A DNA stretch of 57,655 nucleotides from Hyphomicrobiales bacterium (GTDB lineage Bacteria > Pseudomonadota > Alphaproteobacteria > Rhizobiales > Rhizobiaceae): the NCBI GenBank assembly GCA_900471515.1, contig UCFC01000061.1, forward strand, positions 1-57,655, in the 5' to 3' direction. Positions 38,445-48,431 of this stretch are shown here, in pieces (the stretch's first letter is position 1; each line of letters opens with the position of its first letter). The position numbers and the translations under genes are program-made. Below the pieces are notes generated by a model. The model searched no databases and had not been told where the DNA came from. It saw only the letters and a program-made list of their open reading frames with translations.

Positions 38445-40577
38445 ATGACTGGTTCCCTTCGCCTCCTCACATTCGCCTCCACCACGGCGCTCGCCTGCGC
38501 ATTTTGCGGGCCGCTTCTTCCGGCTCTTGCGCAGGAGGCCAATCCGACCGTGCTTGCGCCGATCGTCATCGACGGCACGGGGAACGAAGACCCGACGGCA
38601 CCGGTGAAGGGATTTGTCGCCAGAACCAGCGCGACGGCAACCAAGACCGGCACGCCGCTCCTCGAAACCCAGCAGTCGGTCTCTGTGCTGACGGCCGACC
38701 AGCTGAAGTCGCAGGATGCCGAAACCGTCGGCCAGGCGCTCGACTATGTGCCGGGCGTCGTCGGCGAGCCCTATGGCGCCGATCCGCGCTTCGATTCCCC
38801 GCGCATCCGCGGCTTCGACGGGCGCCAGTCGCAATTCCTGAACGGGCTGCGCATGATGCGCACCGCCGGGGCGCCTGCCGTCGATCCCTATCAGCTGGAG
38901 CGCATCGAAGTGCTGCGCGGCCCGGCCTCGGTCATGTACGGCCAGGGCAATCCGGGCGGCCTGATCAACCTCATCAGCAAGCGGCCGGTCTTCGAGCGTT
39001 TCGGCGAAGTGGGCGTGCAGGCCGGCAGCTACGATACCTACGGCACCTTTTTCGATTTCGGCGACATCGTTCCCGGCAATTCCGACTTCGCCTATCGCCT
39101 GACGGGTCTGGCGCGGACGGCCTCGGCGCAGGTCGACGAGCTTGACAACGACCGCTACTTCATCGCGCCGGCGCTCACCTGGAAGCCGGACGAAGATACC
39201 AGGCTGACGATCCTGACCAGCGTCCAGCACGACAATCCCAGCACGCCGTCCGGCCTGCCGCCGCAGCTGACGCTGGATGCGAGTGGCGCCAACCGCCTGT
39301 CGCGCGATTTCTTCGTCGGCGACAAGAGCTTCGACACGTCGGACCGGACGCTGACCAATCTCGGTTATGAGCTGGAGCATCGCCTGAACGATACCTGGAC
39401 CTTCCGCCAGAACCTTCGCTACCAGAATTTCGACTGGAACTATCAGGCCCTCGGCATGTCGACCTCGGGCCTTGCGGCGGACGGACGGACCATCAACCGC
39501 AACGCCACCATCCAGGACGAGCTGCTCAACACCTTCAACGTCGACAACAACCTGCTGGCGGAATTCGATACGGGCGAGATCCGGCACAAGATGCTGTTCG
39601 GCCTCGACTATCGCTATTACAGCAACAATGTCGGCACGCAGTTCTGGCGGGCCACCCCGCTCGATGCCTTCAATCCGGTCTATGGCTCGGTCAAGCTGAT
39701 TGCACCGACGCTCAGCACCTATGTCGATTCCACCATGACCCAGGTCGGTCTCTACGTGCAGGACGAGCTCGCCTATGAGAACTGGCGGGCGACGGCCGCC
39801 CTTCGCCAGGACTGGGCAAGCACCGACGGAACCTCGACGAACCGGCTGACCGGTATTTCTCGCCCGCTTGATCAGGACGATCACAAGCTCACCGGCCGTG
39901 CCGGCCTCAGCTACGTCTTCGACAACGGCATCGCGCCCTATATCAGCTATGCCACTTCCTTCGAGCCGGTGCCGGTGAGCGCAACGAGCGGGATACTTGA
40001 ACCGACGACCGGCGAGCAGGTGGAAGTCGGCGTCAAATATCAGCCGGAGGGCTGGAACGGCTATTTCACGGTCGCCGGATATGACCTGAAACAGAAGAAC
40101 GTGCTGACGACGATCGGGACGACGACCGCGCAGATCGGTGAAGTCGACGTCAAGGGCATCGAACTGGAAGGCGTGACCAGCCTCACAGACGGGCTCGACC
40201 TGCGCGCCGCCTACACCTACATGCAGGCCGAAATCGTCGGCGGCGCCGATGACGGCAACCGCCCGGACAATGTGCCCGAACACGCCGCCAGCCTCTGGCT
40301 CGACTATACGTTCCCGGAGGATACGGCTCTCGAAGGCTTCGGTCTCGGCGGCGGTGTGCGTTATGTCGGCCAGCGATACGGCAATACCAAGAATACGCTC
40401 GATCTTGACGCCGTCACCCTTCTCGATGCAGCAGTGCATTACAAGAAGGACAATGTGACCGCCTCGCTGAACGTCAAGAACCTTGCGGACAAGGATTATG
40501 TTGCAAGCTGCAGCTCCTTCGGCTGCACCTATGGCGACGGCAGGACGGTGATGGGCAAGCTGACCTTTCAATGGTGA
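38445..40577 (+). CDS. TonB-dependent siderophore receptor (FhuA/FoxA type)
   Basis: A 710-residue outer-membrane receptor with a signal peptide (SLRLLTFASTTALACAFCGPL, cleavage after LPALAQ). The plug domain has LETQQSVSVLTADQLKSQ, LDYVPGV and GFDGRQSQFLNGLRM, RIEVLRGPASVMYGQGNPGG; the barrel ends with the terminal phenylalanine-x-tryptophan (KLTFQW). A TonB box cannot be fixed with certainty but TVLAPIVIDG near the mature N-terminus is a candidate. FhuD- and FhuB-like genes directly follow, so the substrate is probably a ferric hydroxamate. The stop overlaps the fhuD-like start. Confidence 0.93.
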   Translation: MTGSLRLLTFASTTALACAFCGPLLPALAQEANPTVLAPIVIDGTGNEDPTAPVKGFVARTSATATKTGTPLLETQQSVSVLTADQLKSQDAETVGQALDYVPGVVGEPYGADPRFDSPRIRGFDGRQSQFLNGLRMMRTAGAPAVDPYQLERIEVLRGPASVMYGQGNPGGLINLISKRPVFERFGEVGVQAGSYDTYGTFFDFGDIVPGNSDFAYRLTGLARTASAQVDELDNDRYFIAPALTWKPDEDTRLTILTSVQHDNPSTPSGLPPQLTLDASGANRLSRDFFVGDKSFDTSDRTLTNLGYELEHRLNDTWTFRQNLRYQNFDWNYQALGMSTSGLAADGRTINRNATIQDELLNTFNVDNNLLAEFDTGEIRHKMLFGLDYRYYSNNVGTQFWRATPLDAFNPVYGSVKLIAPTLSTYVDSTMTQVGLYVQDELAYENWRATAALRQDWASTDGTSTNRLTGISRPLDQDDHKLTGRAGLSYVFDNGIAPYISYATSFEPVPVSATSGILEPTTGEQVEVGVKYQPEGWNGYFTVAGYDLKQKNVLTTIGTTTAQIGEVDVKGIELEGVTSLTDGLDLRAAYTYMQAEIVGGADDGNRPDNVPEHAASLWLDYTFPEDTALEGFGLGGGVRYVGQRYGNTKNTLDLDAVTLLDAAVHYKKDNVTASLNVKNLADKDYVASCSSFGCTYGDGRTVMGKLTFQW

Positions 40578-41476
40578 GAGACGATCGAGAACGGAGCGCA
40601 ACGCTCGTCAGCCGCCGGCAGGCACTTGCCTTGCTGGCGGCTTTCGCCATTCCGGGCAGAGCCCTTGCCGCCGCCCCGACGCGCATCGCCGCGATCGACT
40701 GGGCGATGCTGGAAACGCTGGTCGCGCTCGGCGTCACGCCTGTCGCCGCGACCGAACTCGTGCAATTCCGCAAGGATGCGGTCGAGCCGGCGCTTGACCC
40801 CTCGGTTGCCGATCTCGGCCTGCGCGGATCGCCGAACCTCGAACTCCTGCGCCTGCTGCGCCCGGACCTCATCCTGATCTCGCCCTTCTACACCAGGTTC
40901 GAGGCGAGCTTTCGGGCGATTGCGCCCGTTCTGTCGCTGCCCTTCTACAACAGGGGCGAGCCGCCCTATCAGAAGGCGGTGGATGCCGTCTCGGCGCTGG
41001 CGAAGGAACTGGATCTTGCCGAACGCGGGCGCGTGGTGGTGGAGCAGCAGGCAGCCCTCCTCGAGCAGACGCGCCTCAGCCTGCAGAGATTTGCCTCCCG
41101 CCCGACCTATCTCGTCAATATCGGCGATGCCAGGCATGTGCGCGTCTTCGGCGCCGACAGCATGTTCGGTGATGTCCTGTCCCGGCTCGGCCTGCCGAAT
41201 GCCTGGACGGACCGCTCCCGATACACGTTTGCGGCCCCGGTGCCGATCGAAAACCTCGCGGCCGAGCCGCAGGCGCGCATCGTCATCATCTCCGATATCC
41301 CGGTCGAGGCGCGCAGCGGCCTGAAGAACAGCATGATCTGGCAGTCGCTGCCGCCGGTAAGGGCCGGCCGCGTCCTGATGCTCGGCAATATCAATCCCTA
41401 TGGCGGCATCCTGGCCGCCGCCCGCTTCGCGCGGCTTTTCAAGGCGGCGCTGCAGTCGTCCGGGGAGAGCCCGTGA
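40571..41476 (+). CDS. fhuD: FhuD-like ferric-hydroxamate binding protein
   Basis: A 301-residue periplasmic metal-chelate binding protein with an N-terminal signal of Tat-like type (two arginines in SRRQALALLAAFAIPG). The helical-backbone fold of the FhuD/BtuF class is indicated by RIAAIDWAMLETLVALGVTP, DLGLRGSPNLELLRLLRPDLIL and the final helix. The start overlaps the receptor stop by seven bases, and its stop overlaps the FhuB GTG by four. It should pass the siderophore from receptor to permease. Confidence 0.85.
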   Translation: MVRDDRERSATLVSRRQALALLAAFAIPGRALAAAPTRIAAIDWAMLETLVALGVTPVAATELVQFRKDAVEPALDPSVADLGLRGSPNLELLRLLRPDLILISPFYTRFEASFRAIAPVLSLPFYNRGEPPYQKAVDAVSALAKELDLAERGRVVVEQQAALLEQTRLSLQRFASRPTYLVNIGDARHVRVFGADSMFGDVLSRLGLPNAWTDRSRYTFAAPVPIENLAAEPQARIVIISDIPVEARSGLKNSMIWQSLPPVRAGRVLMLGNINPYGGILAAARFARLFKAALQSSGESP

Positions 41477-43440
41477 CGAGACCTGCCGCTTTCCTCACCG
41501 CGCTGTCGGCCCTTTCCGCTTCCGCCGGCCTCTTCCTGTGGGTGGCGCTCGACCGTCTGCCTTTCGCCGACTGGCCCTCCCTGCCGTTCGATGCCGGACG
41601 GATGACGACGCAGCAGATCATATTCGCCTATGCCGTCCTGCCGCGCGGCGCAGTCGCGCTTCTCGCCGGCGCCGCCCTCGGCCTTGCCGGTGCCCTGCTG
41701 CAGCGCCTGCTGCGCAATCCGATCGCCGATCCCTCGACGCTCGGCGTCTCCTCCGGCGCGCAGCTTGCGATCGTGACGGCGACGCTGTTCTTCCCCGAGA
41801 TCCTTGACGGCTACCGTGCCTTCGTGGCGCTTGCCGGTGCCGGCGCGGCCACGGCCCTCGTCTTCCTGCTCGGCTGGCGGCGCAGCTTCGAGCCGATCAC
41901 CATGGCGGTTTCCGGCCTTCTGGTCGGCATTACCTGCAGCGCGCTGGCGGCGGCAATGACGCTCTCGCAGGGCGAATACCTGATGTCGCTCGTTACCTGG
42001 AACGGCGGCTCGCTCAGCCAGCAGGACTGGTCGGCGACGGTCAGCCTCGGCCTGGAGCTGCTGCTCGGCCTTGCCGTCACCCTTCTGCTGCTGCGCCCGC
42101 TCACCCTGCTCGGGCTTGGCGACAGCAGCGCGCGGTCGCTGGGCGTGGCGCTTGCCGGCACGCGCATTGCTGTCGCAAGCCTTGCGGTGGCGCTGAGCGC
42201 CGGCGTTGCCGCCGCCGTCGGCCTTGTCAGTTTCGTCGGCCTTGCCGCGCCGGCGCTGGTGCGCCTGCTCGGGATCCGCACGACGCGCGGCATCCTGCTT
42301 CTGTCGCCGGTCGCGGGCGGCCTGCTGCTCTGGTTCTGCGACGGTATCGTCCAGCTCGTCGCCGCTTCGGCCGGCGAAACCTTCCCGACGGGATCGGTGA
42401 CGGCCCTGATCGGCGGGCCGCTGCTCATCTGGCTCTTGCCGCAGGTGCGCGCCGTCGAACCGCCGCAGCCGCCAGACAGCATTGTCGTGTCGCGGGCGCC
42501 GCTCTCACGCCTCGTCCTCATCCTCTGCCTGCTGCCGCCGCTCGTCTGGGCCGGGCTCTGCGTCGCGCGCCTGCCCGATGGCTGGACGCTGCTGAGCGGC
42601 GACCTCCTGCGGGAACTCTTCCCCGCCCGCTGGCCGCGGCTTCTGGCATCGGCTGCGGCCGGCAGCCTGCTCGCCATGGCCGGCGCCATGCTGCAGCGCC
42701 TCACCGGCAACCCGATGGCAAGCCCGGAAGTGCTGGGTGTCAGCGGCGGAGCCGGCGTCGGTTATGCCGTTGCGCTCAGCGTTTCGGCCAATGCCGGTGC
42801 GCCCGCGCTCTTCCTCGGCGCCGGCGGCGGGGCGATCCTGGTGCTCGTCATCGTCGCGCTCTTTGCCGCCCGCCGGCATCTGCCGCCGGAGCGGCTGCTT
42901 CTCGCCGGCATTTCCGTCAGCGCCTTCAGTTCGGCGATCCTGAGCGCGCTGCTTGCCGTGGGCGACCAGCGCGCCTGGCAGATCCTGGCCTGGCTCGGCG
43001 GGTCGGCTGCGGCGGCCACGCCGCAAACGGCAACCTTCCTTGCCGGCCTCGCCGTTCTGATCCTGATCATCGGCCTGGTCTTTGCGCGATGGCTGACGAT
43101 CCTGCCGCTCGGGCCACCCACCGCGCTTGCGCTCGGCTTGCCGCTCGTCGGTGCCCGTCTGCTGATGGTGCTGACGGCAGGCATTGCGACCGCCGCGGCC
43201 TCGCTGCTCGTCGGTCCCTTGAGCTTCGTCGGCCTGATGGCTCCGCATATCGCCCACCGCGCCGGTTTCGAAAAGCCGGGCAGCGGGCTTCCCGCCGCCG
43301 CCGTCATCGGCGCCGTGCTGATGGTGATCGCCGATCTCGGCGCCCGCACCGTCACCTTTCCCTATGAGCTGCCGCTCGGCCTCTTTGCGGCCTTTGCCGG
43401 CGCGCCCTACCTTGTCTGGATGATCGGCAGGCGGCCGTAA
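41473..43440 (+). CDS. fhuB: FhuB-like fused iron-siderophore permease
   Basis: A 655-residue protein made of two homologous permease halves, the double-length form typical of FhuB (about 660 residues). Each half has the ALLQRLLRNPIADPSTLGVSSGA and MLQRLTGNPMASPEVLGVSGGA motif and a GLVSFVGLAAPALVRLL / GPLSFVGLMAPHIAH segment where the ATPase docks. The start is GTG in a GTGA overlap with the binding-protein stop. No FhuC-type ATPase gene follows; a GGDEF gene converges 19 bp downstream, so the ATPase must be supplied from elsewhere. Confidence 0.93.
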   Translation: MTRPAAFLTALSALSASAGLFLWVALDRLPFADWPSLPFDAGRMTTQQIIFAYAVLPRGAVALLAGAALGLAGALLQRLLRNPIADPSTLGVSSGAQLAIVTATLFFPEILDGYRAFVALAGAGAATALVFLLGWRRSFEPITMAVSGLLVGITCSALAAAMTLSQGEYLMSLVTWNGGSLSQQDWSATVSLGLELLLGLAVTLLLLRPLTLLGLGDSSARSLGVALAGTRIAVASLAVALSAGVAAAVGLVSFVGLAAPALVRLLGIRTTRGILLLSPVAGGLLLWFCDGIVQLVAASAGETFPTGSVTALIGGPLLIWLLPQVRAVEPPQPPDSIVVSRAPLSRLVLILCLLPPLVWAGLCVARLPDGWTLLSGDLLRELFPARWPRLLASAAAGSLLAMAGAMLQRLTGNPMASPEVLGVSGGAGVGYAVALSVSANAGAPALFLGAGGGAILVLVIVALFAARRHLPPERLLLAGISVSAFSSAILSALLAVGDQRAWQILAWLGGSAAAATPQTATFLAGLAVLILIIGLVFARWLTILPLGPPTALALGLPLVGARLLMVLTAGIATAAASLLVGPLSFVGLMAPHIAHRAGFEKPGSGLPAAAVIGAVLMVIADLGARTVTFPYELPLGLFAAFAGAPYLVWMIGRRP

Positions 43441-43458
43441 GCGCGCCCTGGCTTTCGG

Positions 43459-45786
43459 TCAATCGCGCGGGGAGGAGGCGGCAGCCGTCTGCGGCCGCAT
43501 CACCTGCGCGGACGGCAGCGACGAGAGGAAATCGGCCAGGGGCACGGGGCGGGAAAACAGGAAGCCCTGCAGGTCGTTGCAGCCGGCAGCAACGAGGAAG
43601 TCCCTCTGCCCTTCCGTCTCGACGCCTTCTGCCGTCGTCGCTTTTCCAAGCGTGCGGCTGAGGCCGAGGATCGCCGAAACGATGGCGGCACCCTCGGCCT
43701 GCGTTCCGAGCAGCCGCACGAAGGACCGGTCGATCTTGATCCGGTCGATGTTGAACTGAATGAGGTGGCTGAGCGAAGAGAAGCCGGTGCCGAAATCGTC
43801 GAGCGCGATCCGGATCCCGTGGGAGCGAAGCCTGCCGAGCGTGCCCTGGGCGTTTTCGTCGATGTTGAAGAGGGCCGCTTCCGTCAGTTCGAGCTCGAGG
43901 CGCGACGGCGGCAGGCCCGTCTCCGCCAGGATCGACAGGACCTGCCGGTCGAAGTCGCGATGCCGGATCTGCGAGGGCGAGACGTTGACGGCGACCGACA
44001 TGTCGGCCGGCCAGCTTGCGGCGGTCCTTGCCGCGCTGCGCAACACCCATTCGCCGAGCTGGTCGATCATGCCGGCCTCCTCGGCAATCGGGATGAACCT
44101 GTCCGGCGACAGCAATCCGTGGGCGGGATGGCGCCACCGCACGAGAACTTCCGCACCCGAAAGCCTGCCCTGGGCGTCGGCTCGGTGCACGCCCTGAAAG
44201 AAGACCTCCAGATGGCCGGGATGGTCGGGGCGCAGATGGTCCGCGCTGCCGGGCGGGTTCGCGTGGTTTTCCAGCACGAGGCGAAGGTCGTTCTTGAGGT
44301 TTTCGCGCGCCTCGACCCGGTGGTCGAGGGAGGGATCATATTCGATCAGGCGGCCGCGCCCCTTGGTCTTGGCTTCGTAAAGGGCGACGTCGGCGCGCCG
44401 CAGGATCTCGCTGGTCGCCTGGGCCGCGTCCTGAAAGGCCGCAATGCCGACCGAGCATCCGATGCGCACGACGACGTCGCCGCCGTGGAGCTGGAACGGC
44501 TTGCCGAGAGCCTCGATAATGGCGTTGCAGAGCAGGATATGGCGATCGTCGCCCGCGCGCGCGTCGGGAAGCAGCAGGGCGAATTCGTCGCCGCCGAGCC
44601 TTGCCAGCGTGTCGCCCGCTCCGATCAGCGCATTCATCCGCTCGACGACCCCGCGCAGCAGCTCGTCGCCGGCGGCATGGCCGTGGATGTCGTTGACCTC
44701 CTTGAACTTGTCGAGATCGACGAGGGCAAGCACGGCGCGTTTGCCGGGAGATTTCATGGCCGCAAGGCATTGCTCGAAACGGGCTGCGAAAAGTGCGCGG
44801 TTCGGCAGGCCCGTCAAGACGTCGTGCAGCGACAGGTGCCGCGCGTGGTGCTCGCTGGCGCTGAGTTCCCGGAGGCTGCCGCGCAGACGGCCCATCAGGG
44901 CGAAGAAAAGGCCGGCGATGAAGAGGCCGGCCACGGAGAGCACGGGGACCAGCCGGCCGATGACGCGCGAGCCCGGCAGGTCCGGCTTCCAGATGATGAA
45001 GCCGATCGGTTCGCGCGATGCCGTGGCCTCGATTTCGAAGGCGACTTCGTCCTGCTCCTGATCCGCGGTGCGGGCATAACGGGCGCCGGCCAGCCCCTGT
45101 TCGCGGCTCAGCATATCGAGCGTGATGCCGTCGAGGAAACGGAATGCCACGAGGTAGAGCCGGTTGGCGTGATTGCCGTCCGGCGCGGCATCCTTCGAAG
45201 AGCCGGTGACGGAAACGACGCCGGCGACCGAAGGCCGGCCCTCAAGGCGCATCAGTTCCACCCGGCTGGGTTCCGGATCGGAATTCGGCCCGTGCGGCGC
45301 GCCCTGCTGCCTTGCTTCCAGATCCTGGATCATCGGCTGAAGCAGCGGCCGCACCCATTTGAAGCGGCGGCTGGTTTCGGGATCGGACTGCAGGGCAAGC
45401 TCGCCTGCGGGGGTCACGAGGAAAGCCGCGTTATAGCCGAATACCGTTGTCGCGATCTTGCCGAACGTCGCTGCCGATGTCGCGCCCGCGCCTTCACTCT
45501 TGCCGCTGGCCATGGTCGAATCGGTCATCAGCAGCGAGCCGTAGCCCGCGCCCATCAGCTGGATGTCCTGCGAGACGCGCTGGACCTGGTCCATGAGGCG
45601 GCCGTTGACCAGCTTGCGCTGCCGGTCGAGGGCGGCCGCGTCGCTTTCCCGGCCGGCCCAGATGGCGGCCAGGAACACCAGGCCAAGAATTGCCAGGCCG
45701 CTGATTGCAAGCAGGATCAGTATCGACCCGGACGATGTCCTGGTCGCTCTTTGTGCGAATAATCTTAAAGACGGATCAGCAGGCAC
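43459..45786 (-). CDS. GGDEF-EAL protein with periplasmic sensor domain
   Basis: A 775-residue cyclic-di-GMP enzyme. Membrane segments at about residues 21-43 and 280-303 flank a periplasmic CHASE4-like region. The GGDEF domain is intact (HDVLTGLPNRALF, DLDKFKEVND, RLGGDEFALLL). The EAL domain reads GAEVLVRWRHP, so the signature is EVL, with the catalytic DDFGTGFSSL loop and the AEGVE motif intact. Both activities are possible. The start is GTG with GGGAGAAG six bases upstream. It converges on the FhuB gene and is divergent from an amino-acid-type binding protein. The ligand is unknown. Confidence 0.92.
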   Translation of the reverse strand: MPADPSLRLFAQRATRTSSGSILILLAISGLAILGLVFLAAIWAGRESDAAALDRQRKLVNGRLMDQVQRVSQDIQLMGAGYGSLLMTDSTMASGKSEGAGATSAATFGKIATTVFGYNAAFLVTPAGELALQSDPETSRRFKWVRPLLQPMIQDLEARQQGAPHGPNSDPEPSRVELMRLEGRPSVAGVVSVTGSSKDAAPDGNHANRLYLVAFRFLDGITLDMLSREQGLAGARYARTADQEQDEVAFEIEATASREPIGFIIWKPDLPGSRVIGRLVPVLSVAGLFIAGLFFALMGRLRGSLRELSASEHHARHLSLHDVLTGLPNRALFAARFEQCLAAMKSPGKRAVLALVDLDKFKEVNDIHGHAAGDELLRGVVERMNALIGAGDTLARLGGDEFALLLPDARAGDDRHILLCNAIIEALGKPFQLHGGDVVVRIGCSVGIAAFQDAAQATSEILRRADVALYEAKTKGRGRLIEYDPSLDHRVEARENLKNDLRLVLENHANPPGSADHLRPDHPGHLEVFFQGVHRADAQGRLSGAEVLVRWRHPAHGLLSPDRFIPIAEEAGMIDQLGEWVLRSAARTAASWPADMSVAVNVSPSQIRHRDFDRQVLSILAETGLPPSRLELELTEAALFNIDENAQGTLGRLRSHGIRIALDDFGTGFSSLSHLIQFNIDRIKIDRSFVRLLGTQAEGAAIVSAILGLSRTLGKATTAEGVETEGQRDFLVAAGCNDLQGFLFSRPVPLADFLSSLPSAQVMRPQTAAASSPRD

Positions 45787-45965
45787 GTCGTCTTCTCCCG
45801 AGCGCCCTGATACTGACCGCGATTGTTTACAAAAAGCTTTTCAAGCAGCATCAAAATGAAGGGTTCGCAATGACGAGCTTTTTAATCGTTTTGTGATTGG
45901 CTGTTCGTCGCGCAACGCTTGCCGATGCAAGGTTGGCAATCGGGCTCTACATCAAGGTGATTGAT

Positions 45966-46772
45966 ATGTTGCGATCAGGCTTTCTCTTTCGTTCGAAATT
46001 CTTCGCCATTGCTTGTGCCGCCGTCGTTTCGATCGGTATTTTCGATCCGGCTTCTGTCGCTGCCGCCGAAAACGACGCCATCCGCATCGCCGTCGAGGGC
46101 GCGTTTCCTCCGTTCAACTATCTCGATTCCAATAACCAGCTTCAGGGCTTCGACGTCGATATCGCCAAGGCCCTGTGCGAGACGGCCAAATTGAAATGCG
46201 AATTCGTCATCCAGGAATGGACGGCGATGATCCCGAACCTTCTGGACAACAAATACGACGCGATCATCTCGTCGATGTCGATGAGCGCCGAGCGGCGCGA
46301 AAAAGTCGCCTTCACCCACAAATATTACGACAGCCCCACTGTCTTCATTGCTCCCAAGACGTCTGCGATTGCCGGCACGTCACCCGAGGACCTGAAGACC
46401 CTGAAGCTCGGCGTAACGGCGGCGACTTCCCAGGAATCCTACGCCAGGAAGTTCTATGGCGGTGTCGCGACGACCGTCTTCAAGGCGTCGCCGGATCTCT
46501 ACAAGGGCCTTGCCGACGGCGAGGTCGATATCATCCTGGAAGACAAGCTGGCGGTCTACGACTGGCTCGCCAACACCAAGGCGGGCAGCTGCTGCGAGTT
46601 CAAGGGCGCCGATATCAAGAATACCGAATATTTCGGCGACGGAGCCGGCATCGCCGTGCGCCCCTCCGACAAGGCATTGCTGGACAAGCTGAATGCCGCG
46701 CTCGAAACCATCCAGGCCAACGATATCTACGATACGATCAACGCGAAATATTTCCCGTTCAGCATCCGCTGA
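45966..46772 (+). CDS. Family-3 ABC substrate-binding protein (amino-acid/opine type)
   Basis: A 268-residue periplasmic protein with a signal peptide (LFRSKFFAIACAAVVSIGIF, cleavage after SVAAA). The family-3 layout is clear: IRIAVEGAFPPFNYLDSNNQ, GFDVDIAKALCE, WTAMIPNLLDNKYDAIISSMS, DGEVDIILEDKLAVYDW. Such proteins bind amino acids or opines (OccT/NocT-like). The start has AAGGTGA upstream. It has no permease or ATPase gene beside it: the next gene is the convergent antiporter 13 bp away. It may be an orphan binding protein or a sensor partner of the divergent GGDEF-EAL protein, which is speculative. Confidence 0.87.
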   Translation: MLRSGFLFRSKFFAIACAAVVSIGIFDPASVAAAENDAIRIAVEGAFPPFNYLDSNNQLQGFDVDIAKALCETAKLKCEFVIQEWTAMIPNLLDNKYDAIISSMSMSAERREKVAFTHKYYDSPTVFIAPKTSAIAGTSPEDLKTLKLGVTAATSQESYARKFYGGVATTVFKASPDLYKGLADGEVDIILEDKLAVYDWLANTKAGSCCEFKGADIKNTEYFGDGAGIAVRPSDKALLDKLNAALETIQANDIYDTINAKYFPFSIR

Positions 46773-46785
46773 CAGGCGGCATGTT

Positions 46786-48327
46786 TCAGCTCTCCGTGAT
46801 GCGCCGGTCCTCGTCGGTGCCGACGGAGAGCTGCTTCCAGTCCAGGTCTTCCTGCAGTTCCAGATATTGCGTCGGCCCGATCTGGTCCCTGTCGCGCAGC
46901 TCCTCCAGGCGCTGGCGCTGGGCGATGACGGCCGCGATCGTCAGCTTGCGGCGCCTTTCGAGCGGCGAGGCCTGGCCCAGGTCCGACGGCACGGTCCAGT
47001 GATCCCGGCAGACGGTGCGGATCGCCTCGGCCTCCGCGCCGCCCTCCGTCTCCAGACGCCGAAAGGCGGCTTCGGCCAGCGATCGCCGGGCCGCTTCCAG
47101 CTCGTCGCGGACCTCCGACTGGCGCCCGAGTTTGAGGAAGTAGATCATCGGCGCAAGCGTCGCCCCCTGGATGACCAGGGTTGCGAGCACGACCGCAAAG
47201 GCCGTCAGCACGACGAGATCGCGCTCGGGAAAATCGGCGGGCAGCGCAAAGGCGGTCGCAAGGGTGACGAGGCCGCGCATGCCGGACCAGCCTACCAGAA
47301 AGGTCTCCCCGTTCGTAAACGGCGCCAGCCCGTTTCCGCGCCGGTGGCGCGAGGCGACGAAGGCGTGCAGCAGGAAGGCCATGGCGAGACGCGCAAGGAT
47401 GACGCCGACCACCACGATGGCGGCAAAACCGAGCGCCCGCTCGAGCGCGTCGGCGGACATGGATTCCACGATGCTGCGGGCCTGCAGGCCCATGAGCAGG
47501 AAGGCGACGACGTTCAGCAGGAAGACCACGGTGGTCCAGACGGCGAAGGAATGCACCCGCATGCGCGGAGAATCCTCGACCGTCGAAAGCGTGGCGATCG
47601 TCATGGCGCTCGCAACCGTTGCCAGCACGGCCGAGAGATGCAGATGTTCCGCGATCAGCCAGGTCGAAAAGGCATAGACGAACTGCAGCAGCGTGCCGCC
47701 GACCGTATTTTCGGTCATGGGCCGAAGCCTGGAGACGAAGAAGCCGAAGACGATGCCGAAGAGAATGCCGCCGGGGGCGGCAAAGCCGATCTGCAGCGCC
47801 GTTGCGCCGTCGAGCCCGCCCCGTGCCTGGACCGTCAGCGCCGCTCCGAACAGCAGCAGGGCCGTCGCGTCGTTGAACAGGCTTTCGCCCTTCAGGAGCG
47901 CGTCCACCCGGCGGTCTACCGGCAGGTTGGACAGCACGGCGGTCGCCGCCGCCGCATCGGGCGGCGCAACGATGGCGCCAAGCGTGACCGCCACCGCAAT
48001 CGGCAGGCCGACGGTCAGCAGGCTGATCGACACGACGACGCCGGTCGTCACCAGAACCGCGATGACGGCGTAGAAGATGAGCGGCAGCAGCATGCGTCGC
48101 GCAGCCCCCATCGGGAAATCATAGGCAGAATCGACGAGCACGGGCGCGATGAACAGGGCGAGCGCCGTCGGCGGATCGATCGGGATGACCGGTGCGCCGG
48201 GCAGCATCGCCACGGCGACGCCGCCGGCCGCCAGGATGCCGGGATAGGGCAGGTGCGTGCGCCGGGTGATCTGCAGCAGCAGGATCGCGACAGCCAGCAA
48301 TGCGACGAGCGTTTCGAAGAAGGTCAT
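46786..48327 (-). CDS. CPA1-type Na+(K+)/H+ antiporter
   Basis: A 513-residue inner-membrane antiporter with 11-12 predicted helices, e.g. LVALLAVAILLLQITRR and LLPLIFYAVIAVLVTTGVVV. The ion-exchange site motif APPDAAAATAVL and the following KGESLFNDATALLLF, plus GWSGMRGLVTLATAFALP, are CPA1 hallmarks. A cytoplasmic C-terminal tail of about 110 residues is helical and charged. The start is the ATG at 48327 (AAGG-like site weak). Role: pH and sodium/potassium balance. It is independent of its neighbours. Confidence 0.9.
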   Translation of the reverse strand: MTFFETLVALLAVAILLLQITRRTHLPYPGILAAGGVAVAMLPGAPVIPIDPPTALALFIAPVLVDSAYDFPMGAARRMLLPLIFYAVIAVLVTTGVVVSISLLTVGLPIAVAVTLGAIVAPPDAAAATAVLSNLPVDRRVDALLKGESLFNDATALLLFGAALTVQARGGLDGATALQIGFAAPGGILFGIVFGFFVSRLRPMTENTVGGTLLQFVYAFSTWLIAEHLHLSAVLATVASAMTIATLSTVEDSPRMRVHSFAVWTTVVFLLNVVAFLLMGLQARSIVESMSADALERALGFAAIVVVGVILARLAMAFLLHAFVASRHRRGNGLAPFTNGETFLVGWSGMRGLVTLATAFALPADFPERDLVVLTAFAVVLATLVIQGATLAPMIYFLKLGRQSEVRDELEAARRSLAEAAFRRLETEGGAEAEAIRTVCRDHWTVPSDLGQASPLERRRKLTIAAVIAQRQRLEELRDRDQIGPTQYLELQEDLDWKQLSVGTDEDRRITES

Positions 48328-48431
48328 GCGGGCATAGTAGCAGGCTTTCGGGCGCATTGAAGCGGGTGCGGCTCCCATGTAAAGCTTAAGCCTGTCAAGG
48401 TGATGACGAAGAGCGGGCGAGGCGGTTGACG

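Noticed and set aside
38346..40601. 751-codon minus-strand frame opposite the TonB receptor
   Set aside because: Long antisense frames are expected opposite high-GC genes; the plus-strand product has a complete receptor architecture.
45705..45896. Short frames between the GGDEF-EAL gene and the binding protein
   Set aside because: Overlap the promoter region; no good start or recognisable product.
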